64,000 nucleotides of DNA from Acaricomes phytoseiuli DSM 14247 (GCF_000376245.1 NZ_AQXM01000063.1:62001-126000), one strand, 5' to 3'. Shown: positions 1 through 8,727, counted from the first letter of the stretch. A program made the numbers and translations. Notes: generated by a model not told the origin, from the sequence alone.

Positions 1-563
1 TGACCCAGACCTTCATCGACACCATCATCGTCGTCACCCTGACCGCCTTGGTCCTGATCAGCACAGGGGTCTGGACCAGCAGGGAGCCCGGGACCATGAC
101 CGGTGAAGCGTTCAGCACCGGCTTGCCCGGGGAGTGGGGTCACTGGGTCGTCACCTTGGCCCTAGTGCTCTTCGCTTTCTCCACAATGCTCGGCTGGGCC
201 TACTACGGGGAGCGGAATGTCGAAAGACTCTTCGGGCGCAAGCTCGTCACCCCGTAGCGCCTGGTCTACGTCGTGGTCATTCTGATCGGTGCCACCATCC
301 AGCTCGAAGTCGTATGGAGTTTCTCGGGTCTCATGAATGGGCTCATGGCCCTGCCCAATCTCATCGGGCTGATCATCCTTGCCGGCCTTGTCGCCAGGGA
401 GACCAGACACTACCTCCGGAACGATCCGAAACTCATGGCGAACAAGGAGCAGATCGAGACCTTCATGGTTGGTGAGCCCGGCGGGACGGACTGGAAGGCC
501 GGTAACCAGAGAGGTTCATCCTGGCAGCGCAGCTCATCCCGGGCTCCGTCCAAGACGCCGTGA
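1..563 (+). pseudogene. Alanine/glycine:cation symporter (AGCS) family, 3' part, amber-interrupted
   Basis: The reading frame is already open at base 1, so the 5' part lies outside the window. The translation has the AGCS C-terminal look: TQTFIDTIIVVTLTAL, then LGWAYYGERNVERLFG, then two hydrophobic segments and a charged tail. AGCS proteins import alanine or glycine with Na+ or H+. An in-frame TAG at 255-257 follows LVTP. The same frame then continues as RLVYVVVILIG to a stop at 561-563. At the TAG position a sense codon such as TAC (Tyr) would restore a normal protein. I infer a nonsense mutation or a one-base error; the last transmembrane part would be lost. The gene converges on the moaD-moaA pair. 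Confidence 0.75.
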
Positions 564-583
564 GGTTTAGCGCTGAGAGCCGC

Positions 584-847
584 TCAGCCGCCCGCAAAAG
601 GCGGCAGGACATCAACGGTGTCGCCGAGGCTCATGCTGGTTCCGTCGTCACGCAGCGCCGTGCTGTTATGCAGAAAAGAACAGCGCGGCAGCAGCTCGGA
701 CAAGGGCGGAGCGCTGGCTGAAGCGGACTCCGGATATCGGGTTGTGAGCTCGGCGATCAGCTCGCCCAGATTTCCCGCGAAGGATTCCAGTACTTCTTCA
801 TCCACCCCGGTGGCAGCGCGCGCCGCAGCGAAGTAACGGACTTTCAT
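584..847 (-). CDS. moaD: MoaD, molybdopterin synthase small subunit
   Basis: This is an 87-residue ubiquitin-fold protein beginning MKVRYFAAARAATG and ending PPFAGG. The terminal Gly-Gly is what is thiocarboxylated so that MoaD can donate sulfur to precursor Z (cPMP) in molybdopterin synthase. Its partner MoaE is encoded at 6041-6541. The ATG lies one base after the moaA stop on the same strand, so the two genes are probably co-transcribed and translationally coupled. Length and ends are normal for the family. Confidence 0.9.
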   Translation of the reverse strand: MKVRYFAAARAATGVDEEVLESFAGNLGELIAELTTRYPESASASAPPLSELLPRCSFLHNSTALRDDGTSMSLGDTVDVLPPFAGG

Positions 848-848
848 C

Positions 849-1934
849 TCAGCCGCCGATCGTACTCATACTGCGCCCCGGGCGGACGTAATCCGGTGAA
901 TCGAGCCCGGTGTGCCCCATGCCGTGCGCCCGAGGTTTACCCCACATGGCTTCGCGCCAGCGCTCCGCGATCGCTTCATCGGAAGCATCGGAGCGCAGCA
1001 GATCAGCCAGATCGGTTTCCTCACGCGAGAACAGACAACTCATCACCTTGCCCTCCGCGGTGATCCGGGTACGCCGGCAGTCAGCGCAGAAAGGCTCGGT
1101 AACAGAGGCGATCACGCCAACGACTCCCAGCACCGCAGACTCCGGGCCGGAGCCGTGTGCGCGGACCTCGAAACGCTCAGCGGGCGCGCCGTCGCGCAGC
1201 CGAGGATCCGGATCCAGCCGGAAACTCTTACGGAGCAGCTCCCTCGTCTGCGCTGCGCTGACCATACCCTCTCGGCTCCAGCTCTGATCAGCGTCCAAGG
1301 GCATCTGTTCGATGAACCGCAGCTCGATATCCCGCTGCAGCGCCCAGTCCAGGAGTTCCGGAGCCTCGGCGTCATTGATGCCCTGCTGAAGCACGGCGTT
1401 GACCTTCAGCGGAGCCAGACCGGCATCAAGTGCGGCATCGATACCGCTGAGCACCCGGTCCAGGAAGGGCCGCCGGGTCAGTTGCTCGAAGGTGCCGTGG
1501 TGCAGAGAGTCGAGGGAGATGTTGATCCTGGTCAGGCCAGCGGCCTTGAGCGCCTCCGCTTTGCGGTCGAGCCCCACTCCGTTACTGGTCAGTGAAACCG
1601 GCAGCGTCGGGTGGTCTTCGCGGATCGCTGCGATGATATCCGTCAGATCCGCTCGGACGAGAGGTTCACCTCCAGTGAGCCGAAGTTCCCGAACGCCGAG
1701 ATCATCGACCCCGATGCGCACGAGCCGCCGGATCTCCTCCGGGGTCATCAGCAACTGGCGCGGCAGCCATTCGAGGCCGTCGGCAGGCATGCAATAAGTG
1801 CATCGAAGATTGCACTTATCGATGAGCGAGATCCGCAGGTCAGTGGCCTGTCGGCCGAACCGGTCAAGCAGCCCCGTCTTGGAATCACCGGGGTTATGCC
1901 AACCCTGCTCTGCCCGCCGCGGGATGATTTCCAT
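849..1934 (-). CDS. moaA: MoaA, GTP 3',8-cyclase (radical SAM)
   Basis: MoaA converts GTP to (8S)-3',8-cyclo-7,8-dihydro-GTP, the first step of molybdenum cofactor synthesis. The 361-residue protein shows the radical-SAM cluster motif CNLRCTYC with cysteines at residues 41, 45 and 48. The second, C-terminal 4Fe-4S set reads FCADCRRTR followed by MSCLF. It ends in the GG typical of MoaA, which inserts into the active site. The start at 1934 lies 7 nt after a TAGCGT hexamer on the minus strand, so the mRNA may be leaderless. It is divergent from modA, with 98 bp between the two starts. Confidence 0.93.
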   Translation of the reverse strand: MEIIPRRAEQGWHNPGDSKTGLLDRFGRQATDLRISLIDKCNLRCTYCMPADGLEWLPRQLLMTPEEIRRLVRIGVDDLGVRELRLTGGEPLVRADLTDIIAAIREDHPTLPVSLTSNGVGLDRKAEALKAAGLTRINISLDSLHHGTFEQLTRRPFLDRVLSGIDAALDAGLAPLKVNAVLQQGINDAEAPELLDWALQRDIELRFIEQMPLDADQSWSREGMVSAAQTRELLRKSFRLDPDPRLRDGAPAERFEVRAHGSGPESAVLGVVGVIASVTEPFCADCRRTRITAEGKVMSCLFSREETDLADLLRSDASDEAIAERWREAMWGKPRAHGMGHTGLDSPDYVRPGRSMSTIGG

Positions 1935-1947
1935 GCCCTTAACGCTA
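1935..1947 (-). promoter_or_regulatory. Probable leaderless promoter of moaA
   Basis: On the minus strand a TAGCGT hexamer (1947-1942) is followed by 7 nt and then the moaA ATG. A purine-rich stretch lies only one base before the ATG, too close to act as a Shine-Dalgarno. The layout suggests transcription starting at or beside the start codon. Confidence 0.45.
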
Positions 1948-2020
1948 CATCTTGTCTCGTTCTCCTGCAGATTTCCGAGTTGCGAAAAACTTTTAAGCTG
2001 CGCTGATCACAGTGAACGCT

Positions 2021-2032
2021 TAGGCTCAGGGT
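2021..2032 (+). promoter_or_regulatory. Probable leaderless promoter of modA
   Basis: TAGGCT (2021-2026), then exactly 6 nt, then the modA ATG at 2033. No Shine-Dalgarno fits. This TANNNT-N6-ATG layout recurs at many starts in the window. Confidence 0.6.
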
Positions 2033-2875
2033 ATGAAGACCGCTCGCATCGGCCGTGCCGGCATAGGCCTGGCAACCGCACTCATCCTGATCACCGGGCT
2101 CTCCGCGTGCAATAGCGACTCCCAGCCCACTGCGCAGAGAACCGGGATCACGGTTCTGGCAGCGGCCTCCCTTACCGACGTGATGCCCCAGCTGGTCGCT
2201 GCATACGCCCAGGAACAACCTGATGTCGACGTCACCACGAGTTTCGGCGGAAGCCAGGTTTTTGTCGAACAGCTGAAGTCCGGTGCACCAGGTGATGTGC
2301 TAGTAGCGGCCGACGAGCAATCTCTAGTGAACCTGGACGGAAGCGGGCGCGACCTCTCGGAGTACCAGGTAGTGGCAACCAACCAGATCGTCCTGGCGGT
2401 GGCGCCCGGCAATCCGGCGAACATCAGCAACCTCGCCGATGCTGCAGCCAACCAGCGCCTTGCTATCTGCGCTCCTGCCGTGCCTTGCGGTCGTGCTACG
2501 CAGCGAGTGCTGGACGCAGCCGGACTCCAGGTGCAGGGAGCGAGCCAGGAAAACGATGTTCGCTCAGTGCTGAGCAAGGTCAGCGCGGGGCAGGTCGACG
2601 CCGGATTCGTCTACGCCACCGATGCGGTGGCGGCCCAGTCTCAGGGCGTGACCAGCATTCCCCTCGACGACCCGGCTCCGAACCGCTACCCGGCCCTGGT
2701 GACGACTAACTCCGACCAGGCAGAGATCCGGCAAGCTGCCACGGCGTTTCAGCAGTGGCTGAGCGGAGCGCAAGCGCAGCAGATCTTCGCGGAAGCCGGT
2801 GTCGGGCCCTGCCTGCCGGGTAACACCCCTGCGCCGACGCCATCCGCTAGCGCCGCCGCCCAGGGCGGGCAATGA
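2033..2875 (+). CDS. modA: ModA, molybdate ABC transporter substrate-binding lipoprotein
   Basis: The 280-residue protein has a lipoprotein signal: Arg/Lys-containing start, hydrophobic core, then the lipobox LSAC with Cys at about residue 26. The mature part starts with the ModA signature VLAAASLTDVMPQL, followed by SFGGSQVFVEQL and GAPGDVLVAAD. It would bind molybdate outside the membrane and deliver it to ModB. The C-terminus is a Pro/Ala/Ser-rich tail. The stop overlaps the modB start (ATGA), and the gene is divergent from moaA, tying transport to cofactor synthesis. Confidence 0.9.
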   Translation: MKTARIGRAGIGLATALILITGLSACNSDSQPTAQRTGITVLAAASLTDVMPQLVAAYAQEQPDVDVTTSFGGSQVFVEQLKSGAPGDVLVAADEQSLVNLDGSGRDLSEYQVVATNQIVLAVAPGNPANISNLADAAANQRLAICAPAVPCGRATQRVLDAAGLQVQGASQENDVRSVLSKVSAGQVDAGFVYATDAVAAQSQGVTSIPLDDPAPNRYPALVTTNSDQAEIRQAATAFQQWLSGAQAQQIFAEAGVGPCLPGNTPAPTPSASAAAQGGQ

Positions 2876-3678
2876 CCTGTCTGCTCCGTCGGACCCTCAT
2901 TCCGGGGTGGCTCTGGCTACCAGCGGGTATCGGGCTCTTCCTCTGCGCGGGGCCGCTGCTGGCCCTCATCATCAATGTCCCCTGGGCCCAGCTGCCCCGG
3001 CTCCTGAGCGCCCCGGAGGTCCTGCAATCGTTAGGCCTCTCCCTGACGACCGCCGGTATCTCCACCGTGATCTGCTTCGTCATTGGCACCCCGCTGGCCG
3101 TTCTCTTCGCCCGGTTGCACGGGCCCTGGTTGACTTCCGCCCGTGGCATCCTCCTGCTGCCGCTCGTCCTGTCCCCAGTGGTCTCCGGTATCGCCCTGCT
3201 GTATTTCTGGGGGCGCAGAGGCCTGGCCGGGCAGCCGCTCGGGGCGCTAGGCATCGAGACCGGGTTCAGCCCGCTGGCAGTCATCCTGGTGCAGGTATTC
3301 GTCTCCTTGCCCTTCTTCGTGGTCGCCGGGCTCTCCGCGATCACCGCGGTGGAACCCGAAATGGAGCTCACCGCGGCGACGAGCGGTGCAGGCCCCACGC
3401 AGATCCTGCGGCATATCACCCTGCCGCTGGCGCTGCCCGGCTTGCTGGCAGGAGGGCTGCTGGCCTTCGCCAGGTCTCTGGGCGAGTACGGGGCCACCAT
3501 CACCTTCGCGGGGTCCGTGGCCGGGCGCACCAGGACCCTGCCGCTGCAGATCGAATTGAGCCTTAACTCGAATCAGCCGGAAGCGGCTCTGGGCCTTTCC
3601 CTGATGCTGATCTGCATCTATCTCATCGTGCTGATTCTGGCCCGCAGCGGGGCGCTGCGTCTTGTTCCGACGCGCTGA
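2872..3678 (+). CDS. modB: ModB, molybdate ABC transporter permease
   Basis: This 268-residue integral membrane protein has about five or six hydrophobic segments. It carries the cytoplasmic EAA-type loop typical of ModB/CysT permeases: ELTAATSGAGPTQILRHITLPLALPG, continuing to ARSLGEYGATITFAG (residues about 165-215). It forms the channel for molybdate taken from ModA. The start overlaps modA by 4 nt. The expected ATPase gene modC does not follow: the next gene is moeA, 62 bp on. The ATPase must be encoded elsewhere or shared. Confidence 0.9.
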   Translation: MTCLLRRTLIPGWLWLPAGIGLFLCAGPLLALIINVPWAQLPRLLSAPEVLQSLGLSLTTAGISTVICFVIGTPLAVLFARLHGPWLTSARGILLLPLVLSPVVSGIALLYFWGRRGLAGQPLGALGIETGFSPLAVILVQVFVSLPFFVVAGLSAITAVEPEMELTAATSGAGPTQILRHITLPLALPGLLAGGLLAFARSLGEYGATITFAGSVAGRTRTLPLQIELSLNSNQPEAALGLSLMLICIYLIVLILARSGALRLVPTR

Positions 3679-3740
3679 ACCGGATACGCCGTTCCGCACT
3701 CGATGCCCCGACAAGCCCCGTGTGCTGAGAAGATGAAGGT

Positions 3741-4952
3741 GTGCGCAGCATCGCGGATCATCAGCAAGCAGTAGCGGAACTTCTTTCACCTACGCTCCAG
3801 GGCCTCGGTGAGGAGACGATTCCTCTCGACCTCGCGCGGGGACGTGTGCTCGCTGAGGACCTGCTAGCCCCGGTGGACCTGCCCGGTTTCGATAACTCGC
3901 AGATGGACGGTTACGCGGCCGGCCCACCAGGAGACCTCGCGAACACCTACACCGTACTGTCAGCGATTCCTGCGGGCAGTACGGAAACCAGGCAGCTCGG
4001 ACCCGGAGAAGCCGCGCCGATTATGACCGGCGCTCCGGTGCCTTCAAACGCGGATGCGGTCGCACCCGTAGAGCAAACCCGCCCGAGCGCTTTCCTGAAT
4101 CCGGGGGAGTCCGTGGAACTGCCGCCAATGGAGCCCGGAAACTTCATCCGCAGGCGCGGCAGCGATATTCACATCGGTCAGCTCGCACTGCGTCAAGGCA
4201 CCCAGCTCACGCCGCCGCAGCTGGGACTCATCGCAGCTCTCGGCCTGAACCGGGTGACGGTCCTGCGACAGCTGCGGGTTGGAGTGCTCAGCACGGGGGA
4301 TGAGCTGCTTCCGGCGAACCGGGAATCGGGGGAGGCCTCGACGAGTCCCGGGGCTATTCACGATGCGAATACTCCTATGCTCTGCGCGGCTCTCGAATCA
4401 GCCGGTGCACTCGCGATTGCGTTGCCTGCTGCCTCCGATGACCCTGATGCGCTGCGCGAATCCCTCGCGGAGATACCCGACCTCGACGTACTGATCACCA
4501 CGGGAGGGGTCAGCCAGGGAGCCTTCGAAGTGGTCCGCCAGGCTTTTCCCGAAGTGGAATTCGGCCCGGTGGCGATGCAGCCCGGCGGCCCTCAGGGGCT
4601 GGGGCGGCTGACCGGGCAACGGTCTGGGGAGCAAAATAGCGTCCCGGCCCTGCCGTTATTGGCTTTTCCCGGCAACCCGGTGAGCGCGATGGTGTCCTTC
4701 GAAGTCTTCTTGCGACCCCTGCTGGCCGGCGACCGCCCGATACTGCGGTTACCACTGCTCGAGGACGTGCGCAGCCCTGAGACGAAACATCAGATCCGCC
4801 GTGCCAGGCTGCGCCCGGAAGGGGTAGAGTTACTCGGCGGCCCGAGTTCGCACCTGCTGCACGCCCTGGCCGAGTCGGATGCTCTAGTGCACCTTCCGGT
4901 CGGCCTGACAGATGCTGCTGCCGGCACAGAAGTAGAGGTATGGCCGCTATGA
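3741..4952 (+). CDS. moeA: MoeA, molybdopterin molybdenumtransferase
   Basis: MoeA inserts molybdenum into adenylylated molybdopterin. The 403-residue protein begins with the family pattern of a short helix then LSPTLQGLGEETIPLDLA and the VDLPGFDNSQMDGYA motif. The MoCF-like domain has VGVLSTGDEL, ITTGGVSQGAFEVV and AFPGNPVSAMVSFEVF. A GTG start was chosen because homology begins at once; there is no clear Shine-Dalgarno. It follows modB by 62 bp in the same direction. Length is normal. Confidence 0.9.
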   Translation: MRSIADHQQAVAELLSPTLQGLGEETIPLDLARGRVLAEDLLAPVDLPGFDNSQMDGYAAGPPGDLANTYTVLSAIPAGSTETRQLGPGEAAPIMTGAPVPSNADAVAPVEQTRPSAFLNPGESVELPPMEPGNFIRRRGSDIHIGQLALRQGTQLTPPQLGLIAALGLNRVTVLRQLRVGVLSTGDELLPANRESGEASTSPGAIHDANTPMLCAALESAGALAIALPAASDDPDALRESLAEIPDLDVLITTGGVSQGAFEVVRQAFPEVEFGPVAMQPGGPQGLGRLTGQRSGEQNSVPALPLLAFPGNPVSAMVSFEVFLRPLLAGDRPILRLPLLEDVRSPETKHQIRRARLRPEGVELLGGPSSHLLHALAESDALVHLPVGLTDAAAGTEVEVWPL

Positions 4953-5047
4953 CCTGGACTCCACTGAGTTGCAAGGTTTCAGCGGGTCCGGGTCTCGCTA
5001 GAATCCCCCTAGATTTTCGCTACATGGTTCGGAAAGCCGGTGAATGA

Positions 5048-5548
5048 ATGATGTCCAACCCTTTGAGTCACGTGGATGAGAACGGCACGGCCACGATGGT
5101 CGATGTCTCGGCGAAGCAGACGACCCTGCGCTTGGCAGCTGCTGAGGCAGTGCTGAAGACCACGCAGCAGGTCACCGAACTGATCGCCGAGGGCGGTCTG
5201 CCCAAAGGGGATGCGCTCGCCGTGGCCAGGATCGCGGGGATCATGGCGGCCAAGCGCACCTCGGAGCTGATCCCGCTGTGTCACCAGCTTCCGCTGAGCA
5301 AAGTTGCGGTCGACTTCGAAATCCTCCCCGGGCGGGTGCAGATCCGCACCGAGGCGAAGACCACCGCCGGCACGGGGGTGGAGATGGAGGCCCTCACCGC
5401 GGCGTCAGTCGCCGCGCTCACGCTGTACGACATGATCAAGGCCGTGGATAAGAGCGCCACGATCTCAGATATCCGGCTGTTCTCGAAATCCGGCGGGGCA
5501 TCAGGGGATTACCAGCTGCCCGATGACCGAACCGAGGCAGCACAATGA
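5048..5548 (+). CDS. moaC: MoaC, cyclic pyranopterin monophosphate synthase
   Basis: MoaC turns the MoaA product into cPMP. The 166-residue protein shows the family motifs [16 protein letters not shown] near the N-terminus, [16 protein letters not shown], and [27 protein letters not shown] codons at 5048 and 5051 are adjacent; either may be used. The stop overlaps the mog ATG by 4 nt. A TAGAAT hexamer at 4999-5004, in the 95-bp gap after moeA, may be an internal promoter. Confidence 0.92.
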   Translation: MMSNPLSHVDENGTATMVDVSAKQTTLRLAAAEAVLKTTQQVTELIAEGGLPKGDALAVARIAGIMAAKRTSELIPLCHQLPLSKVAVDFEILPGRVQIRTEAKTTAGTGVEMEALTAASVAALTLYDMIKAVDKSATISDIRLFSKSGGASGDYQLPDDRTEAAQ

Positions 5549-6051
5549 CGGGGCAGGGAATCGACCCCAAGGCCATGCAGCGTGCCGCCAGGATCCTGGT
5601 GATCTCCAGCCGTGCTGCACGAGGTGAAAGGCCGGATCAGAGCGCGCCTCTGCTTGCCGCCTGGTTGCACGAGCAGAGGTTCTGGGTACGCGAGGCGCGG
5701 ATCGTCGCCGACGGCGATCCAGTGCGCGAGGCACTGGTCGACCTGCTTGCAGAAAGCCCGGCGCTCATCCTGACCACAGGGGGCACTGGCCTCACCCCCG
5801 ATGACCTCACCCCGGAACAGACCCGGACCGTCCTGGATCGCGAGATCCCCGGAATTCCGGAAGCTATCCGGGCCGCCGGCCGGAAGCATACGCCGATGGC
5901 TGATCTGAGTCGCGGCTGCGCCGGTATCGCGGGCAGCACGCTGATTGTGAACCTTCCCGGATCAGCCGGGGGCATCAAGGATGCGCTGAAGATCCTCGAA
6001 CCGATGCTCGATCATGCTCTGGCCCAGATCGGGGGAAGCCATGAGCACTGA
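5545..6051 (+). CDS. mog: Mog/MoaB-type molybdopterin adenylyltransferase
   Basis: This 168-residue MogA/MoaB family protein shows [17 protein letters not shown] and the [13 protein letters not shown] loop that binds molybdopterin. It adenylylates molybdopterin before MoeA acts. An N-terminal extension of about 12 residues precedes the [10 protein letters not shown] strand. It overlaps moaC by 4 nt and moaE by 11 nt, so the three are translationally coupled. Separating Mog from MoaB needs comparison beyond what can be seen here. Confidence 0.85.
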   Translation: MTGQGIDPKAMQRAARILVISSRAARGERPDQSAPLLAAWLHEQRFWVREARIVADGDPVREALVDLLAESPALILTTGGTGLTPDDLTPEQTRTVLDREIPGIPEAIRAAGRKHTPMADLSRGCAGIAGSTLIVNLPGSAGGIKDALKILEPMLDHALAQIGGSHEH

Positions 6052-6541
6052 AAGCCCGCTCGTCCACGCGGCCCTGACCGCAACGCCGATCGACTTGCCA
6101 GCAGCCCTCAGCGCGGTGGACGGCCCGGAGTTCGGCGGCGTCGTCGGTTTCTCCGGCGTCGTCCGGGATCACGACGGCGACCGGAAGGTGGATTCCCTGT
6201 CTTATTCGGCTCATCCCAGTGCGGATCAGGTTCTGCAGCGGATAGCTGCCGAGGTAGCGCAGAAGTACGACGCTGCACCTCAGGGTGTCCGGATCTGGGT
6301 GGCGCATCGGACCGGCGCGCTCGCCATCGGTGATCCGGCTTTAGTCTGCGCCGTTGCCTCAGCGCACCGCGCGGCTGCTTTTAGCGCCTGCACCGAGCTG
6401 GTCGACCGAATCAAGGCCGAGGTGCCGATCTGGAAAGAGCAGTTCTTCACGGACGGCACTGCAGAGTGGGTCGCTGCGGGCGCCATGCCGGAAGACCCGG
6501 GCGCGGATCGTCTCGGAGCGGCCGATAGGCTGGGGGCATGA
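6041..6541 (+). CDS. moaE: MoaE, molybdopterin synthase catalytic subunit
   Basis: MoaE and MoaD form molybdopterin synthase, which adds two sulfurs to cPMP. The protein (166 residues from ATG 6041) shows FSGVVRDHDGDRKV, a VAHRTGALAIGD segment and the active-site VPIWKEQFF lysine near the end. The start at 6041 was chosen over 6014 because GGGGGA precedes it at good spacing and homology begins there. The C-terminus carries a short duplication, ADRLGA twice, next to the stop. The stop overlaps dapB by 4 nt, so the Moco genes may be co-transcribed with lysine synthesis. Confidence 0.9.
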   Translation: MSTESPLVHAALTATPIDLPAALSAVDGPEFGGVVGFSGVVRDHDGDRKVDSLSYSAHPSADQVLQRIAAEVAQKYDAAPQGVRIWVAHRTGALAIGDPALVCAVASAHRAAAFSACTELVDRIKAEVPIWKEQFFTDGTAEWVAAGAMPEDPGADRLGAADRLGA

Positions 6542-7314
6542 CACCACCGGATGCGCCCGCGAACGCTGCGCTGCCCCGGGTCGCCGTGCTCGGCGCAGGC
6601 GGCAGAATGGGCAGAGCCGCTGTTGAAGCCATCCAGGCCGCGCCGGATCTGGAACTCGTCGCGGAACTCGGCCGGCATGATCCGCTGGTGCGCCTGCTCG
6701 AGGCCAGGGCGGAGATCATCGTCGATCTCACCGTCCCTGCGGCGAGTGAGCAGAACGTCCGCTTCGCCGTACAGCACGATCTTCATGCTGTGGTGGGCAC
6801 TACCGGCTGGGATGAAGGGCAGCGCGATCGGCTGCGCGGTCTGCTCGCGGAGCACCCGGGGGTGGGCGTCCTGATCGCACCGAACTTTGCCCTCGGCTCA
6901 GTACTGGCCACCCGGTTCGCGGCCCAGGCGGCGAAGTACTTCAGTTCGGTGGAGATCATCGAACTGCATCACCCGCAGAAGATCGATGCGCCCTCAGGAA
7001 CCGCCATGCGGACCGCGGAACTGATCGCTGAGGCGCGCCAGGGCGTGGCCCCCGCCCTTGACGCCACCGAAAGCGCTCAAGCTGGCGCTCGCGGTGCTGA
7101 TGTTTCAGGCGTCCCGGTGCATTCCGTGCGGCTGGCCGGCCTCACCGCGCACCAGGAAGTGCTGCTCGGTTCGCCGGGCGAGCAGCTCAGCCTGCGCCAC
7201 GATTCTTTCGGCCGGGAATCGTTCATGCCCGGCATTCTGCTCGCCCTGCGCGCCGTGACCGACAGGCCCGGTTTGAGTTACGGGCTAGATAGCTACTTGG
7301 ATCTGGAAGGCTGA
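6538..7314 (+). CDS. dapB: DapB, 4-hydroxy-tetrahydrodipicolinate reductase
   Basis: DapB makes tetrahydrodipicolinate with NAD(P)H, for lysine and meso-diaminopimelate. The 258-residue protein has the nucleotide-binding GAGGRMGRA near residue 20, VVGTTGWDEGQ, APNFALGSVL and the catalytic ELHHPQKIDAPSGTA. All key residues are present. It starts inside the moaE stop (ATGA) and is followed 4 bp later by a small membrane protein gene. Confidence 0.95.
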   Translation: MTPPDAPANAALPRVAVLGAGGRMGRAAVEAIQAAPDLELVAELGRHDPLVRLLEARAEIIVDLTVPAASEQNVRFAVQHDLHAVVGTTGWDEGQRDRLRGLLAEHPGVGVLIAPNFALGSVLATRFAAQAAKYFSSVEIIELHHPQKIDAPSGTAMRTAELIAEARQGVAPALDATESAQAGARGADVSGVPVHSVRLAGLTAHQEVLLGSPGEQLSLRHDSFGRESFMPGILLALRAVTDRPGLSYGLDSYLDLEG

Positions 7315-7318
7315 TCGA

Positions 7319-7792
7319 GTGCGAACTAAAATCTGGGTCGGTTTGATCTGCGTACTGCTGGTGTTCTATCTGGTGGTGCTCACTCAGCGCGCGGTACTCT
7401 TGATCGCTGATCCGCAGTGGCAGGCCAAGCTTCTCGGAGCTGCGCTTCTGGTCTTGCCTCCTATCGGCGCCTGGGCGATGATCCGTGAGCTGACGTTCGG
7501 GGCCAGAACGGAGAAACTCGCCGGGATACTGGCCGAAGAAGGCGGCCTGCCGGTGGATGATCTGCCGCGCAGCCCCGGCGGCCGGATCGACCGGGAAGCA
7601 GCCGATGCCGAGTTCCGCAAATACCAGCTGGAAGCCGAAGCCGCTCCCGATGACTGGCGCTCCTGGTTCCGGCTTTCCTGCGCTTACGATGCTGCCCAGG
7701 ATCGCAAACGCGCCAGATCCGCTATGCGCTACGCGATCCACCTCTACCGCTCGGGACCAGCACTATCCGGCCCTCAAAGTGCAGGCGGCTGA
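7319..7792 (+). CDS. Small two-helix membrane protein with TPR-like C-terminal part
   Basis: The protein is 157 residues from a GTG start 4 bp after dapB. Two hydrophobic helices come first (about residues 5-25 and 38-58). A cytosolic part follows, with DWRSWFRLSCAYDAAQDRKRARSAMRYAI, which resembles one tetratricopeptide repeat. Function is unknown. Position suggests co-transcription with dapB. The 3' end overlaps the convergent SGNH gene by 19 bp. An alternative frame near the end also looks protein-like, so the last 15 residues are uncertain. Confidence 0.7.
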   Translation: MRTKIWVGLICVLLVFYLVVLTQRAVLLIADPQWQAKLLGAALLVLPPIGAWAMIRELTFGARTEKLAGILAEEGGLPVDDLPRSPGGRIDREAADAEFRKYQLEAEAAPDDWRSWFRLSCAYDAAQDRKRARSAMRYAIHLYRSGPALSGPQSAGG

Positions 7793-8642
7793 ACTTCCGG
7801 GGCCGATAACTGCCGAAGCAGCACCGGGAGCATAGCTTTTGCGGTGCGCCGGTATCCGGTGCTGGAGGGGTGGAAACGGTCGATGGAGAACATCGCCTCC
7901 GGCTCGTCCCGGAACATCGGCCCGACGATCCGCCCCAGCATCACGTACTCAGCTCCGCAGCGGCGAGCAGTCTGCGCCTGCAATGCAGCCATGCGACGCG
8001 AGGCCAGGGAAGCAACCGACCGCAGCGGTTGCGGTACCGGGCGCAGCGTGCCCAAGTCGGGGCAGGTGCCGATAACCACCGAGGCGCCGAGCTTCTGCAG
8101 GGCCTCAACAGCCGCAGCCAGCCGGCTGCATGCCTGCCCCGGCGGAATCCGGTGCGTCACATCGTTACCGCCCACGACGATCACCGCCAGGTCCGGCCGA
8201 TAGTCCTCCGGCAGGTTAGAGAGCTGCTGGGCGAGCGCGCTGGATTCGCTGCCGACGACCGCCGCAGTGTGCAACCGAACGGCGCGCTCGGAACGCTTGG
8301 CCAGGCCGCGCGCCAGGCGTGCCCCCAGAGTGTCTTTGGGACGCTCCGCCCCGAGGCCGGCCGCGATCGAATCGCCCAGCACCAGAAGCTGGAGCGGATC
8401 GCCTAGCTTTTTCTTATATGTTCTATCCGCCTGGGGGGGGCCAGTTCGCCGAGAGGTTTGCCGATCCGCTTCCTGGCTAGCCTGCCTTGAGCCCGGAACA
8501 GCATGATGGCGGCGGCACCGAGACCGGCAGCAGTGCCGGCGGTGGTGCACAGGGCGGTCAGGGCACGTCCTCGGCCGGCTAGCCGGCCGAGCCGGAAACA
8601 AGCCGGGGAGGCAGGCCGCTGATGCGACCGGGCTGAGGACAC
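7774..8642 (-). pseudogene. SGNH/GDSL hydrolase, frameshifted at a G8 run
   Basis: The downstream frame encodes a typical SGNH esterase: LLVLGDSIAAGLG (block I Ser), VVGGNDVTHR (block III Asn) and SIDRFHPSSTGY (Asp/His). The N-terminal part, with a transmembrane segment and RKRIGKPLGELAPP, is in another frame. The two join at the run of eight G at 8433-8440. One more G would give a continuous LAPPQADRTYKKKLGDP. I therefore treat 7774-8642 as one gene with a 1-nt deletion, or an undercalled homopolymer. The start GTG at 8642 lies 6 nt after TACAAT on the minus strand. The hydrolase domain alone, without its membrane anchor, could still be made from an internal start. Confidence 0.75.
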
Positions 8643-8654
8643 GGCGCCATTGTA
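8643..8654 (-). promoter_or_regulatory. Probable leaderless promoter of the SGNH hydrolase gene
   Basis: On the minus strand TACAAT (8654-8649) is followed by 6 nt and a GTG at 8642 that is in frame with the N-terminal part of the hydrolase. An in-frame GTG 30 nt upstream is less likely. Confidence 0.55.
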
Positions 8655-8727
8655 GCCTTCGCCGGTAACCACCGGGTTAGCCGGATGAGTAGTTCTGCTG
8701 AACCTGAAGCATCAGGAGGATATTTCT

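Noticed and set aside
4953-5047. Moco riboswitch before moaC
   Set aside because: The gap is only 95 bp and shows no multi-stem structure; no conserved Moco-RNA blocks were seen.
7757-7835. Frameshift at the end of the dapB-linked membrane protein
   Set aside because: A +1 frame gives a protein-like end (DQHYPALKVQAAEL), but no conserved motif decides between the frames and it would overlap the SGNH gene further.
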